Source: DAOQAU01 sp964640325
GTDB lineage: Bacteria; Cyanobacteriota; Vampirovibrionia; Gastranaerophilales; Gastranaerophilaceae
Assembly (NCBI GenBank): GCA_964640325.1
Contig: CAZXID010000003.1
Span: 1-64,000 of the forward strand
Reading direction: 5' to 3'
DNA: 64,000 nucleotides
Positions 1 through 8,624 of the stretch are shown here, piece after piece (position 1 is the first letter of the stretch; each line of letters begins with the position of its first letter). Made by a program: the position numbers and the translations under genes. The notes beneath the pieces are model-generated. The model had not been told where the DNA came from, did no database searches, and saw nothing but the letters and a program-made list of their open reading frames with translations.

Positions 1-50
1 ATCATAAAAATTTTGTTTTTTTTTTTGCCCTTTTTAATATTTTTAAAATT

Positions 51-78
51 CGGGGGGGGTTTTTCAAACCCCCCCCCG
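51..78 (-). terminator. G8/C9 hairpin after the membrane-protein operon
   Basis: A run of eight G and a run of nine C, separated by a 9-base loop, form a very stable hairpin 18 bases beyond the stop of the leftmost minus-strand gene. The following sequence in that direction is T/A-rich but not a clean U-tract. It is probably the operon terminator. The long homopolymers would be prone to slippage. Confidence 0.6.
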
Positions 79-95
79 CCTCTTTTAATCATTTT

Positions 96-671
96 TTAAT
101 GCTTCTTGCTTTGATTTTTATCATCAAAGCCTAAAAGTTTCATCATGGGGTGGACAACATAATGGCTTATTTGAGGGGCAAGAATTGCCAAAGTAAGCAC
201 TGAGCCTACAATTGCTCCTAATTCTTTTGTGCCTTTACCTAAGCGGTAATCGCTTACATTTTTTATTTTATCTTCAAGCGTTAGTGTTAAATTTTTAGCC
301 TTAACCTTGTCTTTAATTTTTTCAGCCAAATGTATTTCATTTAAATCGGCGTTAAATAAATCTAATTTCCTTTTATTTTCGGGGTTTTTAGATAAAATAG
401 CGCTAAATCCTTTGTAAGTGTATTTTTTAACAGTCGGAACAATACTTAAATAAAGGACGAAACAAGATGCTTGGTATAAAAATTCTTTAATAGAAGCGTA
501 TTTTTTCGATTTTGAATCAGCTTCCTTATCAAAAAATATAAAAGTCGGTCTTCCTGCCATTTTTAAGGCAGTTTCTATGACAACTGCATTGATTGTGTTT
601 TCGACAAATTCGGCAGTTTTCGCGCTGCTCATAAATCGTTTTATAAAAGTCGGTATGGGTTGAATTTTCAT
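96..671 (-). CDS. membrane protein of unknown function, paralog family type A
   Basis: This 191-residue protein is not one I recognise. Residues about 40-65 carry the family motif RPxFxxxDKxxDxKSKKYAxIKE, followed by a hydrophobic segment. A second hydrophobic stretch near residues 148-172 ends in LAPQ and HPMM. The gene at 1254-1847 shares both motifs and the same layout. Its start overlaps the upstream gene's stop by 4 bases, so the two are translationally coupled. It is last of four related genes. A membrane location is likely from the hydrophobic segments; no function can be assigned. Confidence 0.75.
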   Translation of the reverse strand: MKIQPIPTFIKRFMSSAKTAEFVENTINAVVIETALKMAGRPTFIFFDKEADSKSKKYASIKEFLYQASCFVLYLSIVPTVKKYTYKGFSAILSKNPENKRKLDLFNADLNEIHLAEKIKDKVKAKNLTLTLEDKIKNVSDYRLGKGTKELGAIVGSVLTLAILAPQISHYVVHPMMKLLGFDDKNQSKKH

Positions 672-1204
672 ACTTTCATCCCTCCCGTATTTTTAATATT
701 CATTCTAAAATAGGTTTCTTTTGGTTTTTGAATTTGCATTTTTTCAAAATTTTTGTTTAAGCTTTTTGATTTAAAAATGGTTTCTGTCGGAAAATATTTT
801 AAAACAATTTCTTTATTCGAATTTTTTTTGTTAAAAGCTTTTAAAATGTGGGGCATTGCAATATTACACAATCCGGGGATGGCAATAAGTGCCGCAAAGC
901 AAACTCCAAAAAAGCCCAAAGTTCTTTTAGTGCTTTCCAAAGTTTTGACGATATTTTTGTCTACAGCAAAGGCAGGGGCAAATTTTTGAGTAAGATATGA
1001 AAGTCCTATATATGTTGGGATTGCTATTAATTCTGTTGAACCTTCTCTTATTGCGGCATATTTTTTAGACTTTGGATCTTGTTTTTTGTCCATCATTGTA
1101 AAAAGCGGACGAAAAATTCCTTTAAAAAGGGCTATTGCGACCACGGTATAAACCGGCTCGTTTTTTTTACCCAAGGATTCACATATTTTTGTCAGAAGTG
1201 TCAT
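668..1204 (-). CDS. membrane protein of unknown function, paralog family type B
   Basis: This 178-residue protein belongs to the same family as its neighbours. It has the core motif RPLFTMMDKKQDPKSKKYAA near residues 32-51, then ELIAIPTYIG, which marks it as the B subtype shared with 1844-2710. A second hydrophobic segment includes LIAIPGLCNIAMP. The stop overlaps the next start by 4 bases, a typical arrangement for interacting partners. The function is unknown. Confidence 0.75.
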   Translation of the reverse strand: MTLLTKICESLGKKNEPVYTVVAIALFKGIFRPLFTMMDKKQDPKSKKYAAIREGSTELIAIPTYIGLSYLTQKFAPAFAVDKNIVKTLESTKRTLGFFGVCFAALIAIPGLCNIAMPHILKAFNKKNSNKEIVLKYFPTETIFKSKSLNKNFEKMQIQKPKETYFRMNIKNTGGMKV

Positions 1205-1253
1205 TTTTGTCTTTTTTAAAATAGTCTAGTACATTTATATATTATAACAAAAT

Positions 1254-1847
1254 TTAATTTTTTTGTGTTTTTTGGAAAGTATCGCCGCTTTTTTGTTCTT
1301 TTAAAGCTTTTTTTGAATTTTGGTGTTTGTCAATAGCTCCCATAATAGGGTGTAGTACTTTCATAACAACTTTTGGTGCAAGGATTGTTAAGATAACGCC
1401 TGAGCCCAAAATGTTTACAAATTCCATAACACCTTTTGTCTGAATGAATTTATTTTTATGGGCAACAGCTTTTACTTTTTCAGCTGCGTTTTTAGCTGCA
1501 TTGACAGCATCAATCGCAGCTTGTCTTTTGTCAAGAAATTCTTTTCTGGTTTTATTTGCTGCGCACATTTCAAAATCAGGATTGTTTTTTACTATTTGTC
1601 TAATTAATCTATATCCGCCTCTTTGAACCATTGTCATTACAATTGCAAAATAAAAAATCATGCTCAATGTCTGAAAAATAAGTTCTTTTGTTGCAGAATA
1701 TTTTCTGGATTCCGGTGTTCCGTTTTTATCCACAAGAGTAAATAAAGGTCTTGCTACCGTCTTTAGAGATCCTTCTGATAATACTTGGAAAACGGAGTTT
1801 TGAACCGCTTCTGAGAATATAGGACTGGACATTGCTGCTGTTATCAT
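1254..1847 (-). CDS. membrane protein of unknown function, paralog family type A
   Basis: This 197-residue A-subtype member carries RPLFTLVDKNGTPESRKYSA near residues 33-52, a hydrophobic stretch at about 57-75, a charged Ala/Lys-rich middle that may be coiled coil, and a second membrane segment with LTILAPKVVMKVLHP near 155-175. It overlaps the upstream B-type gene by 4 bases. A gap of about 50 bases separates it from the second B-A pair. The layout suggests duplication of a two-gene unit. The function is unknown. Confidence 0.75.
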   Translation of the reverse strand: MITAAMSSPIFSEAVQNSVFQVLSEGSLKTVARPLFTLVDKNGTPESRKYSATKELIFQTLSMIFYFAIVMTMVQRGGYRLIRQIVKNNPDFEMCAANKTRKEFLDKRQAAIDAVNAAKNAAEKVKAVAHKNKFIQTKGVMEFVNILGSGVILTILAPKVVMKVLHPIMGAIDKHQNSKKALKEQKSGDTFQKTQKN

Positions 1848-2710
1848 ATACCTACCCTCATATTTGTGCTGTTATAAGGTTTTTCATAAATAGCTCCAAA
1901 AACACGGTTTCCTTTTTTATTTTTTTCGTACAATTGTGTGTGATGGCTCGGGTAAGGATCTAACTTTGCAGGCACTTCAAAATTTGCACCTTTTTTATCT
2001 TGCATTTGTTTAAACTTTTTCATAAAAGGTTTAATCAAGGCATTGCACATCGGCGGAATAATTAATACAGCTAAAGTCCAAATACATATTTGAGAAATAT
2101 TTAACTTAACGTTGTTGTATAAATCCACAGGAGATTGAATCAGGGCTTTTTTATTAAATAAATTCTTAAAATCATACGCTATTTTTGCAAAAAATTTATC
2201 GGGCCTGGAAAGCTCCTTAGGGAAAACTTTTTGAAGCTTTTCCACAGCTTCCGTCAGTTTATTTACATGTCGAATTTGGTCAGCTGTTGCATTTGGGTTT
2301 GCGGGGCTTCTGTGATAAATATCAAACATTACAGACTTGAAACTTTTTTTATCGATATTTTCAAGAGTTTTTAACTCCTGTTCAAAAAGCTTAGGGTCAA
2401 CACCTTCAATTTCACCCTTTCTGATTAATTTTGCCTTTTTCTTATAGTAACTAAGGCTCAAAGGAGTTGTTCCATGAAGTTTAAATTCTTTTGTAACTCC
2501 TATGTATGTTCCTAAAGCAATTAATTCTGTTAAAAAATCCCTTGTTGCGGCATATTCTTTTTGCTCTTTTGTCGCTTTTTTATCAGACATTGTAGCAATA
2601 GGGATAAAAAACAACTTAAACCCGGCTAAAGCTGCAGTTGCAATATCAGAATCGTTTGACGATCCCAGTTTATAAAATATATCTTTAAAAGTTTTTTGTA
2701 AATTCATCAA
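1844..2710 (-). CDS. membrane protein of unknown function, paralog family type B (long form)
   Basis: This is the first gene of the four-gene operon and the longest paralog at 288 residues. It has the degenerate core IATMSDKKATKEQKEYAATR followed by ELIALGTYIG. About 110 extra charged residues precede the second hydrophobic segment, which reads LAVLIIPPMCNALIKPFM. It overlaps the following A-type gene by 4 bases. The start ATG lies within an AT-rich leader. No enzymatic motif is visible, and the function is unknown. Confidence 0.75.
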   Translation of the reverse strand: MMNLQKTFKDIFYKLGSSNDSDIATAALAGFKLFFIPIATMSDKKATKEQKEYAATRDFLTELIALGTYIGVTKEFKLHGTTPLSLSYYKKKAKLIRKGEIEGVDPKLFEQELKTLENIDKKSFKSVMFDIYHRSPANPNATADQIRHVNKLTEAVEKLQKVFPKELSRPDKFFAKIAYDFKNLFNKKALIQSPVDLYNNVKLNISQICIWTLAVLIIPPMCNALIKPFMKKFKQMQDKKGANFEVPAKLDPYPSHHTQLYEKNKKGNRVFGAIYEKPYNSTNMRVGI

Positions 2711-2857
2711 TACAACCTATTTTAATTCTCATGTTTATTAAAATACCTGAAAATATATTTTGCTATTTTAACTTTTTTTTTAACAAAAATTAACAATACC
2801 CCAAGGCTGAAAGATATTTAATGCTCATTCGGCTATGTTATTTTTTCGTTTAACATA

Positions 2858-2863
2858 TATAAT
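2858..2863 (+). promoter_or_regulatory. -10 box TATAAT six bases before the oppD-like ATG
   Basis: TATAAT ends six bases before the ATG at 2870, and no Shine-Dalgarno sequence fits between them. Transcription would start at or next to the ATG, giving a leaderless mRNA. No clear -35 is visible. Confidence 0.5.
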
Positions 2864-2869
2864 TATAAG

Positions 2870-3820
2870 ATGAACATACTGGATGTCAAAAATTTAAATT
2901 TAGGTTTCAATACTGAAGCGGGCTTTAAACAGGCGCTTTTTGAGGTTTCGTTTTCTGTTGAAAAAGGAAAAACTCTTGCTGTTGTGGGCGAATCCGGCTG
3001 CGGGAAAACAATAAGCGCGCTGAGTATCCTTCAGCTTTTGCCTAAAACAGCAAGAATTACAAGCGGTGAAATTCTTTTCCACATGCAAGATTTGCTTAAA
3101 ATGAACAAAAAAGACCTTGAAAAAATCCGTGGGGCAAAAATTGCTTTGATTCCCCAAGATCCCATGACATCTTTAAACCCGCTCTACACAATAGAAAACC
3201 AGCTGTTGGAAGTTATAGAAAAACATCAAGGTTTAAAAGGAAGCAAGGCAAAACAAAAAGCGGTTGAAGCGCTTGAAGCTGTTCAGATTCCTTGTGCCAA
3301 AGAGCGTTTAAAATCTTATCCGCACGAATTTTCGGGAGGAATGAAACAAAGGGCAATAATTGCAATGGCGCTTGCCTGTCAAGCGGAAATTATTATAGCA
3401 GATGAACCTACAACCGCATTGGATGTTACCATTCAGGCGCAAATAATGAAGCTTTTAGATGAAATTAAAAAAGAATTTAAGACTTCGATTATTTTAATTA
3501 CCCACGATTTGGCCCTTGTTGAAGAAGTTTCGGATAAAATTTGTGTAATGTATGCCGGAAGAATAGTTGAGCATGCTTATACTAAAGACTTTTTCAAATG
3601 TCCTAAACACCCTTATTCTAAAGCCCTTTTAAAGTCAATTCCGTCAAAAAAAGGCGAAAAACTTGCCATCATAAAAGGTCAGCCGCCTTCTATTCAGCAG
3701 GATATTATCGGTTGTAAATTTCATCCCAGATGTGAATTTGCAATGCCGACATGCTCTGAGTTTGTTCCGCGGTTAAAAGAAATTTCAAAAGAACATTTTT
3801 GCTCATGTCACTTGTATTGA
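2870..3820 (+). CDS. oligopeptide/dipeptide ABC transporter ATP-binding protein (OppD/DppD-like)
   Basis: This 316-residue ATPase would energise import of peptides or nickel by an Opp/Dpp-type transporter at the inner membrane. The Walker A motif GESGCGKT is at residues 40-47, the signature FSGGMKQR comes later, and Walker B with IIADEPT is near 176. The C-terminal segment has GCKFHPRC and further cysteines, the oligo_HPY extension typical of this subfamily. No permease, binding protein or second ATPase is adjacent, so the partner subunits must be encoded elsewhere. The substrate cannot be inferred. Confidence 0.9.
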   Translation: MNILDVKNLNLGFNTEAGFKQALFEVSFSVEKGKTLAVVGESGCGKTISALSILQLLPKTARITSGEILFHMQDLLKMNKKDLEKIRGAKIALIPQDPMTSLNPLYTIENQLLEVIEKHQGLKGSKAKQKAVEALEAVQIPCAKERLKSYPHEFSGGMKQRAIIAMALACQAEIIIADEPTTALDVTIQAQIMKLLDEIKKEFKTSIILITHDLALVEEVSDKICVMYAGRIVEHAYTKDFFKCPKHPYSKALLKSIPSKKGEKLAIIKGQPPSIQQDIIGCKFHPRCEFAMPTCSEFVPRLKEISKEHFCSCHLY

Positions 3821-3840
3821 GGGAAAATTTTTGGTAGAAT
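3812..3840 (+). promoter_or_regulatory. promoter of the NlpC/P60 gene
   Basis: TTGTAT and an extended -10 (TGGTAGAAT) are separated by 17 bases. The -10 ends six bases before the ATG at 3847, which predicts a leaderless transcript. Confidence 0.5.
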
Positions 3841-3846
3841 TGTAAA

Positions 3847-4542
3847 ATGAAGAAAAATTTATTTCATTTATTAATTTTATTTTGTTTTATTGTATTTCAA
3901 GGTTTTCCTGTAAATGCGATGAGCTATCAGGACTCTCTTTTAGTAGATTTTAATTACAGGCTTTCTTTGCCTCAAACAGATGTTGCTCAAAGCCAATGGT
4001 ATAATAACCCCTCACTTGACAATTGGGGGCCGTGGCCAAGAAAATACCCTCCGATTGATAATACTGTTTTATCAAAAATCCCTGCAGGAACAAATATTAC
4101 TCAGTGGAAACGTGACAGGGTTGTTGCTGTTGCAAAATATTATGTCGGATTACCTTATATGCACCATCATATTCCGGCATGGAATTCAAAAACTCCTGAT
4201 AAATCAGGCAACATAGGCTATGGGCTCGATTGCAGCAACTTTAGCGCATGGGTTTATAATATAGGTTTTGGAATAATGCTTAACAGCAATGTTAAAAAAC
4301 AAGCCCAAATGCTTCCTGCAACAAATTGTAAGATGGCCCAGCCGGGGATGAAAAAAATTGAAAGAGAACAAAAACTTTATCCGGGCGATCTCATATTCAT
4401 GGGTTCTCCCAGCGGACCTTATCATGTGGCAATTTATATAAACGAGAAAGAAATAATTGATTCTATAGGTAAGGGTGTTGCCGTAAGGCCTTTTTCAGGC
4501 TCGTATAAAAATTATGCTTTTGCAATAAGAGTCTTTAATTAA
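3847..4542 (+). CDS. secreted NlpC/P60-family cell-wall hydrolase
   Basis: This 231-residue protein starts with a signal peptide (about residues 1-24, ending PVNAM), so it should act on peptidoglycan outside the cytoplasm. The NlpC/P60 papain-like fold is indicated by the nucleophile motif GLDCSNF, with Cys129, and by the histidine motif YHVAIYI, with His193, preceded by PGDLIFM. The region from 25 to 100 has no recognised domain. The gene is convergent with the porin gene, only one base away. Family members cleave bonds in the peptide stem; the exact bond is not predictable here. Confidence 0.85.
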   Translation: MKKNLFHLLILFCFIVFQGFPVNAMSYQDSLLVDFNYRLSLPQTDVAQSQWYNNPSLDNWGPWPRKYPPIDNTVLSKIPAGTNITQWKRDRVVAVAKYYVGLPYMHHHIPAWNSKTPDKSGNIGYGLDCSNFSAWVYNIGFGIMLNSNVKKQAQMLPATNCKMAQPGMKKIEREQKLYPGDLIFMGSPSGPYHVAIYINEKEIIDSIGKGVAVRPFSGSYKNYAFAIRVFN

Positions 4543-4543
4543 T

Positions 4544-6346
4544 TTATAATTGTTGTTGAATTTTTGGTTTTTTAGCAAATAAGTCCCAAAGGTCTGATCT
4601 TATAGAAAAATGGAATCTGGCACTTTGTTCTCTGTAAAGACTTCCGCTTATTGGAATCCCAATTTCAAAAGAGGCAACTGTTGAATCTGTAATATTGAAA
4701 TGAATTCCGCTCCCTACGCTTTGCAGTAAATTACTTGAGGCCTGTATTGCCACTCCTGAATTTTGTTGCCTGAAAACCCCCCAGTCATAGAAAAATCCTA
4801 ACCGTACTTTTTTGTCGTATTTTTTAAGTTTCTTAGGAAGCAAAATCCTTAAATAAGGTACGGGAGTTCTGACTTCTAAAGTTCCGTTTATGCCTATATC
4901 TCCTAATACACTTCCTGGTTCAAATCCTCTTACTGAGCCGACTCCTCCGTAATACATTTGTTCTGCGGGAAAAAGATTATTGGGAGTGTATTGAGATGAA
5001 ATTCTAAATATACCGTAGCAATCTTTGGGTAGGCTTTGCAGCCTTGTCAAATCAAGCTTTATTTTAAAGAAAACACTTTGCGCGTTTGTAGTATCGTTAT
5101 TGAAATAACTTCCGGTATTTTCTGTCGCGCCAAGGATTGGTAGTCCGAAACTGGATTCAAGCCGGCTCAAGAAAAGTCCGGAATGGTCGTATTTTAAAAG
5201 ATTAAGCCCGTGCCTTAAAACTGTCAGTTTATAGTTACTTAACTGTGTGTTTGTAGCATATTCCATGGAATTTGCTCCTACAAAGTCAATCCCTAAATCG
5301 GTTTTTAAGTCCGTATTTTCTGTTTTAAAAAGAGGTTGTACAATTCTTGTGCTGAAAGTTTGTGCCTTACCTTTGATGTCGTTTGCTGCATATTCGTCTA
5401 GAAGATTAACTTTGGCAAAAGAATAGTCAAATTGAAGTTCTGTTCCGTGTTTTCCTATAGGCATTTTATATCCTGCAAGGGCTCCTGTTGTTCCCCTTGA
5501 AAGTACAGATCCACCGTAGATTGAATGCCCTAAGCCGAAAAGATTATCCTGAGATAAAATCATAATACTTCTTTGACGCCCTACAAGTCTGTTGCCACCG
5601 TTATCCCAAGTTGCATTAAAAGACAGAGGATATCTTTCTGCCATATCAAGTTTTATGTCTGAAGTGTCGGCTTTAGAACTTTCTTCAATAGAAATTTGAC
5701 CTTTAAGATAATTTTTTGAATTGATTTCGTTTAGAGATTTTTTTACGTTGTTCACATTGAAAATGCCGCCTTCTTTAAGCCCGTTTGCGGACAAGAGAGA
5801 ATCTCTTATATAACTGTCTTTTGAGCGGGTATTTCCGTTGATGGCTATTTCACCTATTCTTCCTTCCACAATGTTTATGGAAATGGTGCTATTTTCAATT
5901 CTTTGCGCAGGAATGTAAGCATAGGAAGTAAAGTAACCGTTTGTATAATACATTTTGTTGATTTCATCTACCGCAGAAAAAACATCTGAAAGATAAATTT
6001 CTTTTCCTAAAATGGGTAAAAAATATTTTTCCAGCTCTTTTTCTTTAAAAATAGTATTTCCTACAAAAGTTACTTTGGCAATTTCTATGGTTGGATTTAT
6101 TACCATTCCTTTGCCGTTATCATAAGTTTTTTGAACAACGGCTTCTTTGATGTTTCCTGTATTGTCTTCACGCTTTATTGAATCTTGTATACTTTGATAT
6201 TTTAATTCGTCTCTGTTGATTTCATTTATTACGCCGGGATCTATTGCCGCAGAATTAATCGTTCCAGATGCAGCTACAGCAGGAACTTGAACCAAAAATA
6301 ATATAAATAATGCAACTATTCTTTTTAATGTTAATTTTTGTTTCAT
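4544..6346 (-). CDS. two-partner secretion outer-membrane porin, ShlB/FhaC/HecB type (TpsB)
   Basis: This 600-residue protein has a signal peptide ending near AVAAS. POTRA-type sequence follows (about residues 85-235, with FVGNTIFKEKELEKYF and IVEGRIGEIAINGN). A C-terminal beta-barrel contains the Omp85-superfamily motif VRGFEPGS near residue 470. TpsB porins export a large exoprotein through the outer membrane, so the cell is diderm. No large TpsA exoprotein lies in the window. The divergent neighbour is only 153 residues, too short for a classical partner. Confidence 0.88.
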   Translation of the reverse strand: MKQKLTLKRIVALFILFLVQVPAVAASGTINSAAIDPGVINEINRDELKYQSIQDSIKREDNTGNIKEAVVQKTYDNGKGMVINPTIEIAKVTFVGNTIFKEKELEKYFLPILGKEIYLSDVFSAVDEINKMYYTNGYFTSYAYIPAQRIENSTISINIVEGRIGEIAINGNTRSKDSYIRDSLLSANGLKEGGIFNVNNVKKSLNEINSKNYLKGQISIEESSKADTSDIKLDMAERYPLSFNATWDNGGNRLVGRQRSIMILSQDNLFGLGHSIYGGSVLSRGTTGALAGYKMPIGKHGTELQFDYSFAKVNLLDEYAANDIKGKAQTFSTRIVQPLFKTENTDLKTDLGIDFVGANSMEYATNTQLSNYKLTVLRHGLNLLKYDHSGLFLSRLESSFGLPILGATENTGSYFNNDTTNAQSVFFKIKLDLTRLQSLPKDCYGIFRISSQYTPNNLFPAEQMYYGGVGSVRGFEPGSVLGDIGINGTLEVRTPVPYLRILLPKKLKKYDKKVRLGFFYDWGVFRQQNSGVAIQASSNLLQSVGSGIHFNITDSTVASFEIGIPISGSLYREQSARFHFSIRSDLWDLFAKKPKIQQQL

Positions 6347-6452
6347 TTCTTTGTGTTCTTGAAATTTGACTTTATTTATTTACTTTATTATATTATAGGT
6401 TAAATGTTAAAATATTCCTAATCATTAAGCAAAAAAAAAGAGAGAGACAAAA

Positions 6453-6914
6453 ATGAATATTAAAAAATTATTTTTAAGCATATTATTGGCACTAATTATA
6501 TCTATGCCGTGTTTTGCCGAAACTATTATGGTAGGGGACTTAAAACCCATACCCCATCTGCCTATTGCTGTTACAGATAGAAAATTGGTTTCGGCTGATC
6601 GCGCTCCTATTAAACCGTTTCCTCCGCTTAAGCCGCCGATTGTTCCGCCGATTGTTCCGCCGATTGTTCCGCCTGTGGTTCCGCCGGTTGATTCAGGTTC
6701 GGCAACAAGTGCATTGCTTTCTGCTGAGGCGGTAAATGCTGAAAAATTTATACCACAGCAAGTGGTTCCTGTACAGCAAGCGGCTTTGCAGACAACAACA
6801 AATGTGGCTTTTGCCGGTGCTGCAGCTCCGATAAGACATCAAAAAAATACAGTTTTAGTCGGATACAAGGGTTCTGATAATAAAATTATGTATTATGAAA
6901 TAATTAATCAGTAA
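6453..6914 (+). CDS. small secreted proline/valine-repeat protein
   Basis: This 153-residue protein has a signal peptide ending CFAE and then a Pro-rich repeat in which the unit PPIV or PPVV recurs about five times near residues 55-75. An Ala/Val-rich part and a short C-terminal segment follow. The repeat is visible in DNA as copies of a 12-base unit near 6640-6690, so repeat number may vary. It is divergent from the TpsB porin gene and ends at a strong terminator. It may be envelope-associated. The function is unknown. Confidence 0.75.
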   Translation: MNIKKLFLSILLALIISMPCFAETIMVGDLKPIPHLPIAVTDRKLVSADRAPIKPFPPLKPPIVPPIVPPIVPPVVPPVDSGSATSALLSAEAVNAEKFIPQQVVPVQQAALQTTTNVAFAGAAAPIRHQKNTVLVGYKGSDNKIMYYEIINQ

Positions 6915-6930
6915 AATTCTATTTATAAAA

Positions 6931-6966
6931 AACTGGCTGAGATTTAATCTCAGCCAGTTTTTTTAA
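6931..6966 (+). terminator. intrinsic terminator after the proline-repeat gene
   Basis: A near-perfect stem of about 14 bp with the core CTGGCTGAGATT is followed by eight or more T residues. Confidence 0.92.
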
Positions 6967-7056
6967 TATGTAAACAATTGTTAAAATAAGACAAGATTTG
7001 CTAAAGATAAGTCTTTTAAGAGCCGATATTTAGGATGTGAAGTTTTAGTCAGGTAT

Positions 7057-7659
7057 ATGTGTATGTTAAATGTGAAGAAAACAGTCTTGTGTGTATTTTT
7101 TATGCTTTTATTAGGTTTTTGTGGCAACAAAGCCTTTGCCGCGGATTACTCTGCTAACACAAGTGATGCGTTGATAAACAGGGCAATAACTCTAATGGAA
7201 AATACATATATGTCTTCATCAATAAAAGTTTTGCAGGGTGAAAATTCAACGGGGCAAACTGTAGAGGTTAAGTTTGTGAATTTGTCTGCAATATCTATAG
7301 ATTATATGAATGCAAATGCTGTTACGATAGTAAATGAGGAGGGCAAAATGGTTATTTACATAAGCAAATCATTTAAAACCGCCCCCGCAGAAGCTATTGC
7401 ATGCTTAATCAGACACGAAACCACCCACAATGACGAAAGATGTTCAATTGAAGAAGAGGTAAGAGCATGGACAAATGAAGCGGCGGCTTGGATTTATTTT
7501 AAATCACAAAATTCTTCACTTGCTCAAGCAGCACCGAATAAATTGGTTGACAGATTGGATTATTTAAGCAATTTGTACAGAGCATCAGGAAACGGTTCTG
7601 ATTTAATCAGAAAAGAAGTTTTGGCAAATGCAATGTATAGTCGATTGGCGATGAAATAA
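7057..7659 (+). CDS. secreted HExxH putative metallopeptidase
   Basis: This 200-residue protein begins with a typical signal peptide ending NKAFAA. The second ATG, two codons in at 7063, is an equally good start. It carries RHETTHNDE with His120-Glu121 and His124, the zincin zinc-binding motif HExxH, followed by an acidic helix (EEEVRAW) that could supply a third ligand. Specific family membership is not recognised. It is likely a small periplasmic or secreted zinc protease-like protein; activity is inference. A terminator follows directly. Confidence 0.7.
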   Translation: MCMLNVKKTVLCVFFMLLLGFCGNKAFAADYSANTSDALINRAITLMENTYMSSSIKVLQGENSTGQTVEVKFVNLSAISIDYMNANAVTIVNEEGKMVIYISKSFKTAPAEAIACLIRHETTHNDERCSIEEEVRAWTNEAAAWIYFKSQNSSLAQAAPNKLVDRLDYLSNLYRASGNGSDLIRKEVLANAMYSRLAMK

Positions 7660-7690
7660 TAATAAATATTTAACATACATAATTTAATAC

Positions 7691-7716
7691 ACCCCCGCAA
7701 AATGAGGGGGTTTTTA
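7691..7716 (+). terminator. intrinsic terminator after the HExxH gene
   Basis: ACCCCC and GGGGGT form a short GC stem with a 9-base loop, followed by TTTTATT. Confidence 0.85.
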
Positions 7717-7763
7717 TTGTTTTTCGAACTCCGGGCGAAAAAAAAGACCTCAATTATTAACTT

Positions 7764-7985
7764 GAAGTCTTCTAAAACATTTACGCCCGAAGAGATTTGC
7801 ACGACAAATAAGGCGAATTTTTGAGCCGTAGTTTGACAAAGGGAACAAACGAGGAACGAGTTTTGTGACCCTGTCTCTAAAGCAAAGCGGAGGTGACGGG
7901 TCGGGAATGCAGATTTTGTTTATGAGCAAATGCGAATAATAACAAAATCGCATGCGCGGGACTCCCGAAGTCTTAATAAAAAAAG

Positions 7986-8001
<16 letters not shown>
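7764..8001. repeat. direct repeats containing the tRNA-Arg 3' end around a 200-bp insert
   Basis: The tRNA 3' end (ACGCCCGAAGAGATT on the plus strand) occurs at 7783-7797 and again inside the tRNA at 7987-8001. Both copies are preceded about 20 bases earlier by GAAGTCTT, at 7764 and 7967. The roughly 200 bases between have hairpins such as GATTTTGTT/AACAAAATC but no gene. Direct repeats of a tRNA 3' end are the usual scar of site-specific integration, so this may be a relic or a small satellite element. Confidence 0.6.
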
Positions 8002-8059
<58 letters not shown>

Positions 8060-8085
8060 ATATTTTATTCAATTTTCATTTATCC

Positions 8086-8169
8086 CCTCAGCAGGATAGA
8101 GCGTTATCTAACTTTTGTTGAACTTTTACTTCGTAAAAGATTCAACGGGCCAGCTGAGCTACGGGCGCA
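8086..8169. repeat. hairpin insert plus truncated tRNA-Arg 5' copy
   Basis: Positions 8150-8169 repeat exactly the first 19 bases of the tRNA-Arg gene plus one flanking base. Before it lie a D-arm-like sequence in the opposite orientation (GGATAGAGCG) and an inverted repeat, GTTGAACTTTTAC/GTAAAAG-TTCAAC (8118-8147). It cannot fold into a tRNA. Confidence 0.7.
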
Positions 8170-8322
8170 TTTTGTATTTAATTTTTTGAAAACGGCTCCG
8201 CTCAAACCGCCTGCTTGTCTTGCTTATGCAAGACAACTCCGCGGTTTTCGACTTCACCTCGTCGGCTTTGCCGACTCGGCTTGCCTCTCGCCTCGCCGGC
8301 GGGCAGCTGAGCTACGGGCGCA
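8170..8322. repeat. GC-rich hairpin element plus second truncated tRNA-Arg 5' copy
   Basis: Positions 8304-8322 again repeat the tRNA-Arg 5' end. The roughly 130 bases before it are much richer in GC than the surroundings and hold several inverted repeats (TTGTCTTGC/GCAAGACAA and GTCGGC/GCCGAC). No coding sequence is credible. Confidence 0.7.
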
Positions 8323-8332
8323 TTTTAGCTAA

Positions 8333-8527
8333 ACAGGTGAAAAGGTGAATAGCTTAAAAGTTTAAATTTTTTACCTTATTTTTCCTGTTGCTTCTTTCAT
8401 CTTATCAAATCAAGCTTGTAAATCAAGCAATTTTCCGACCATATCGGAGTGAGCAATTTACACTTCTTACTCACTCAGTCACCTTTATAAACCATTCAGC
8501 TATTCACCTTTTCAACTTTTAAGCCTT
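8333..8527. repeat. heptamer-repeat inverted pair
   Basis: The left arm (about 8333-8362, containing GGTGAAAAGGTGAATAGC) and the right arm (about 8495-8527) are reverse complements made of units like GGTGAATA and GGTGAAA. The spacer has no gene. Confidence 0.7.
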
Positions 8528-8624
8528 ATTGTAACTTTATGTAAACTATTTCTTAAAATGCTAAAGTTTTGTTTAATTATGCCCGATATTCCTTATATAC
8601 ATAGTTGTTGAAAGGGATATATAA

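Noticed and set aside
8086..8169. Possible second tRNA gene
   Set aside because: Only the first 19 bases of the tRNA and an inverted D-arm-like piece are present; no anticodon arm or T-arm can be formed.
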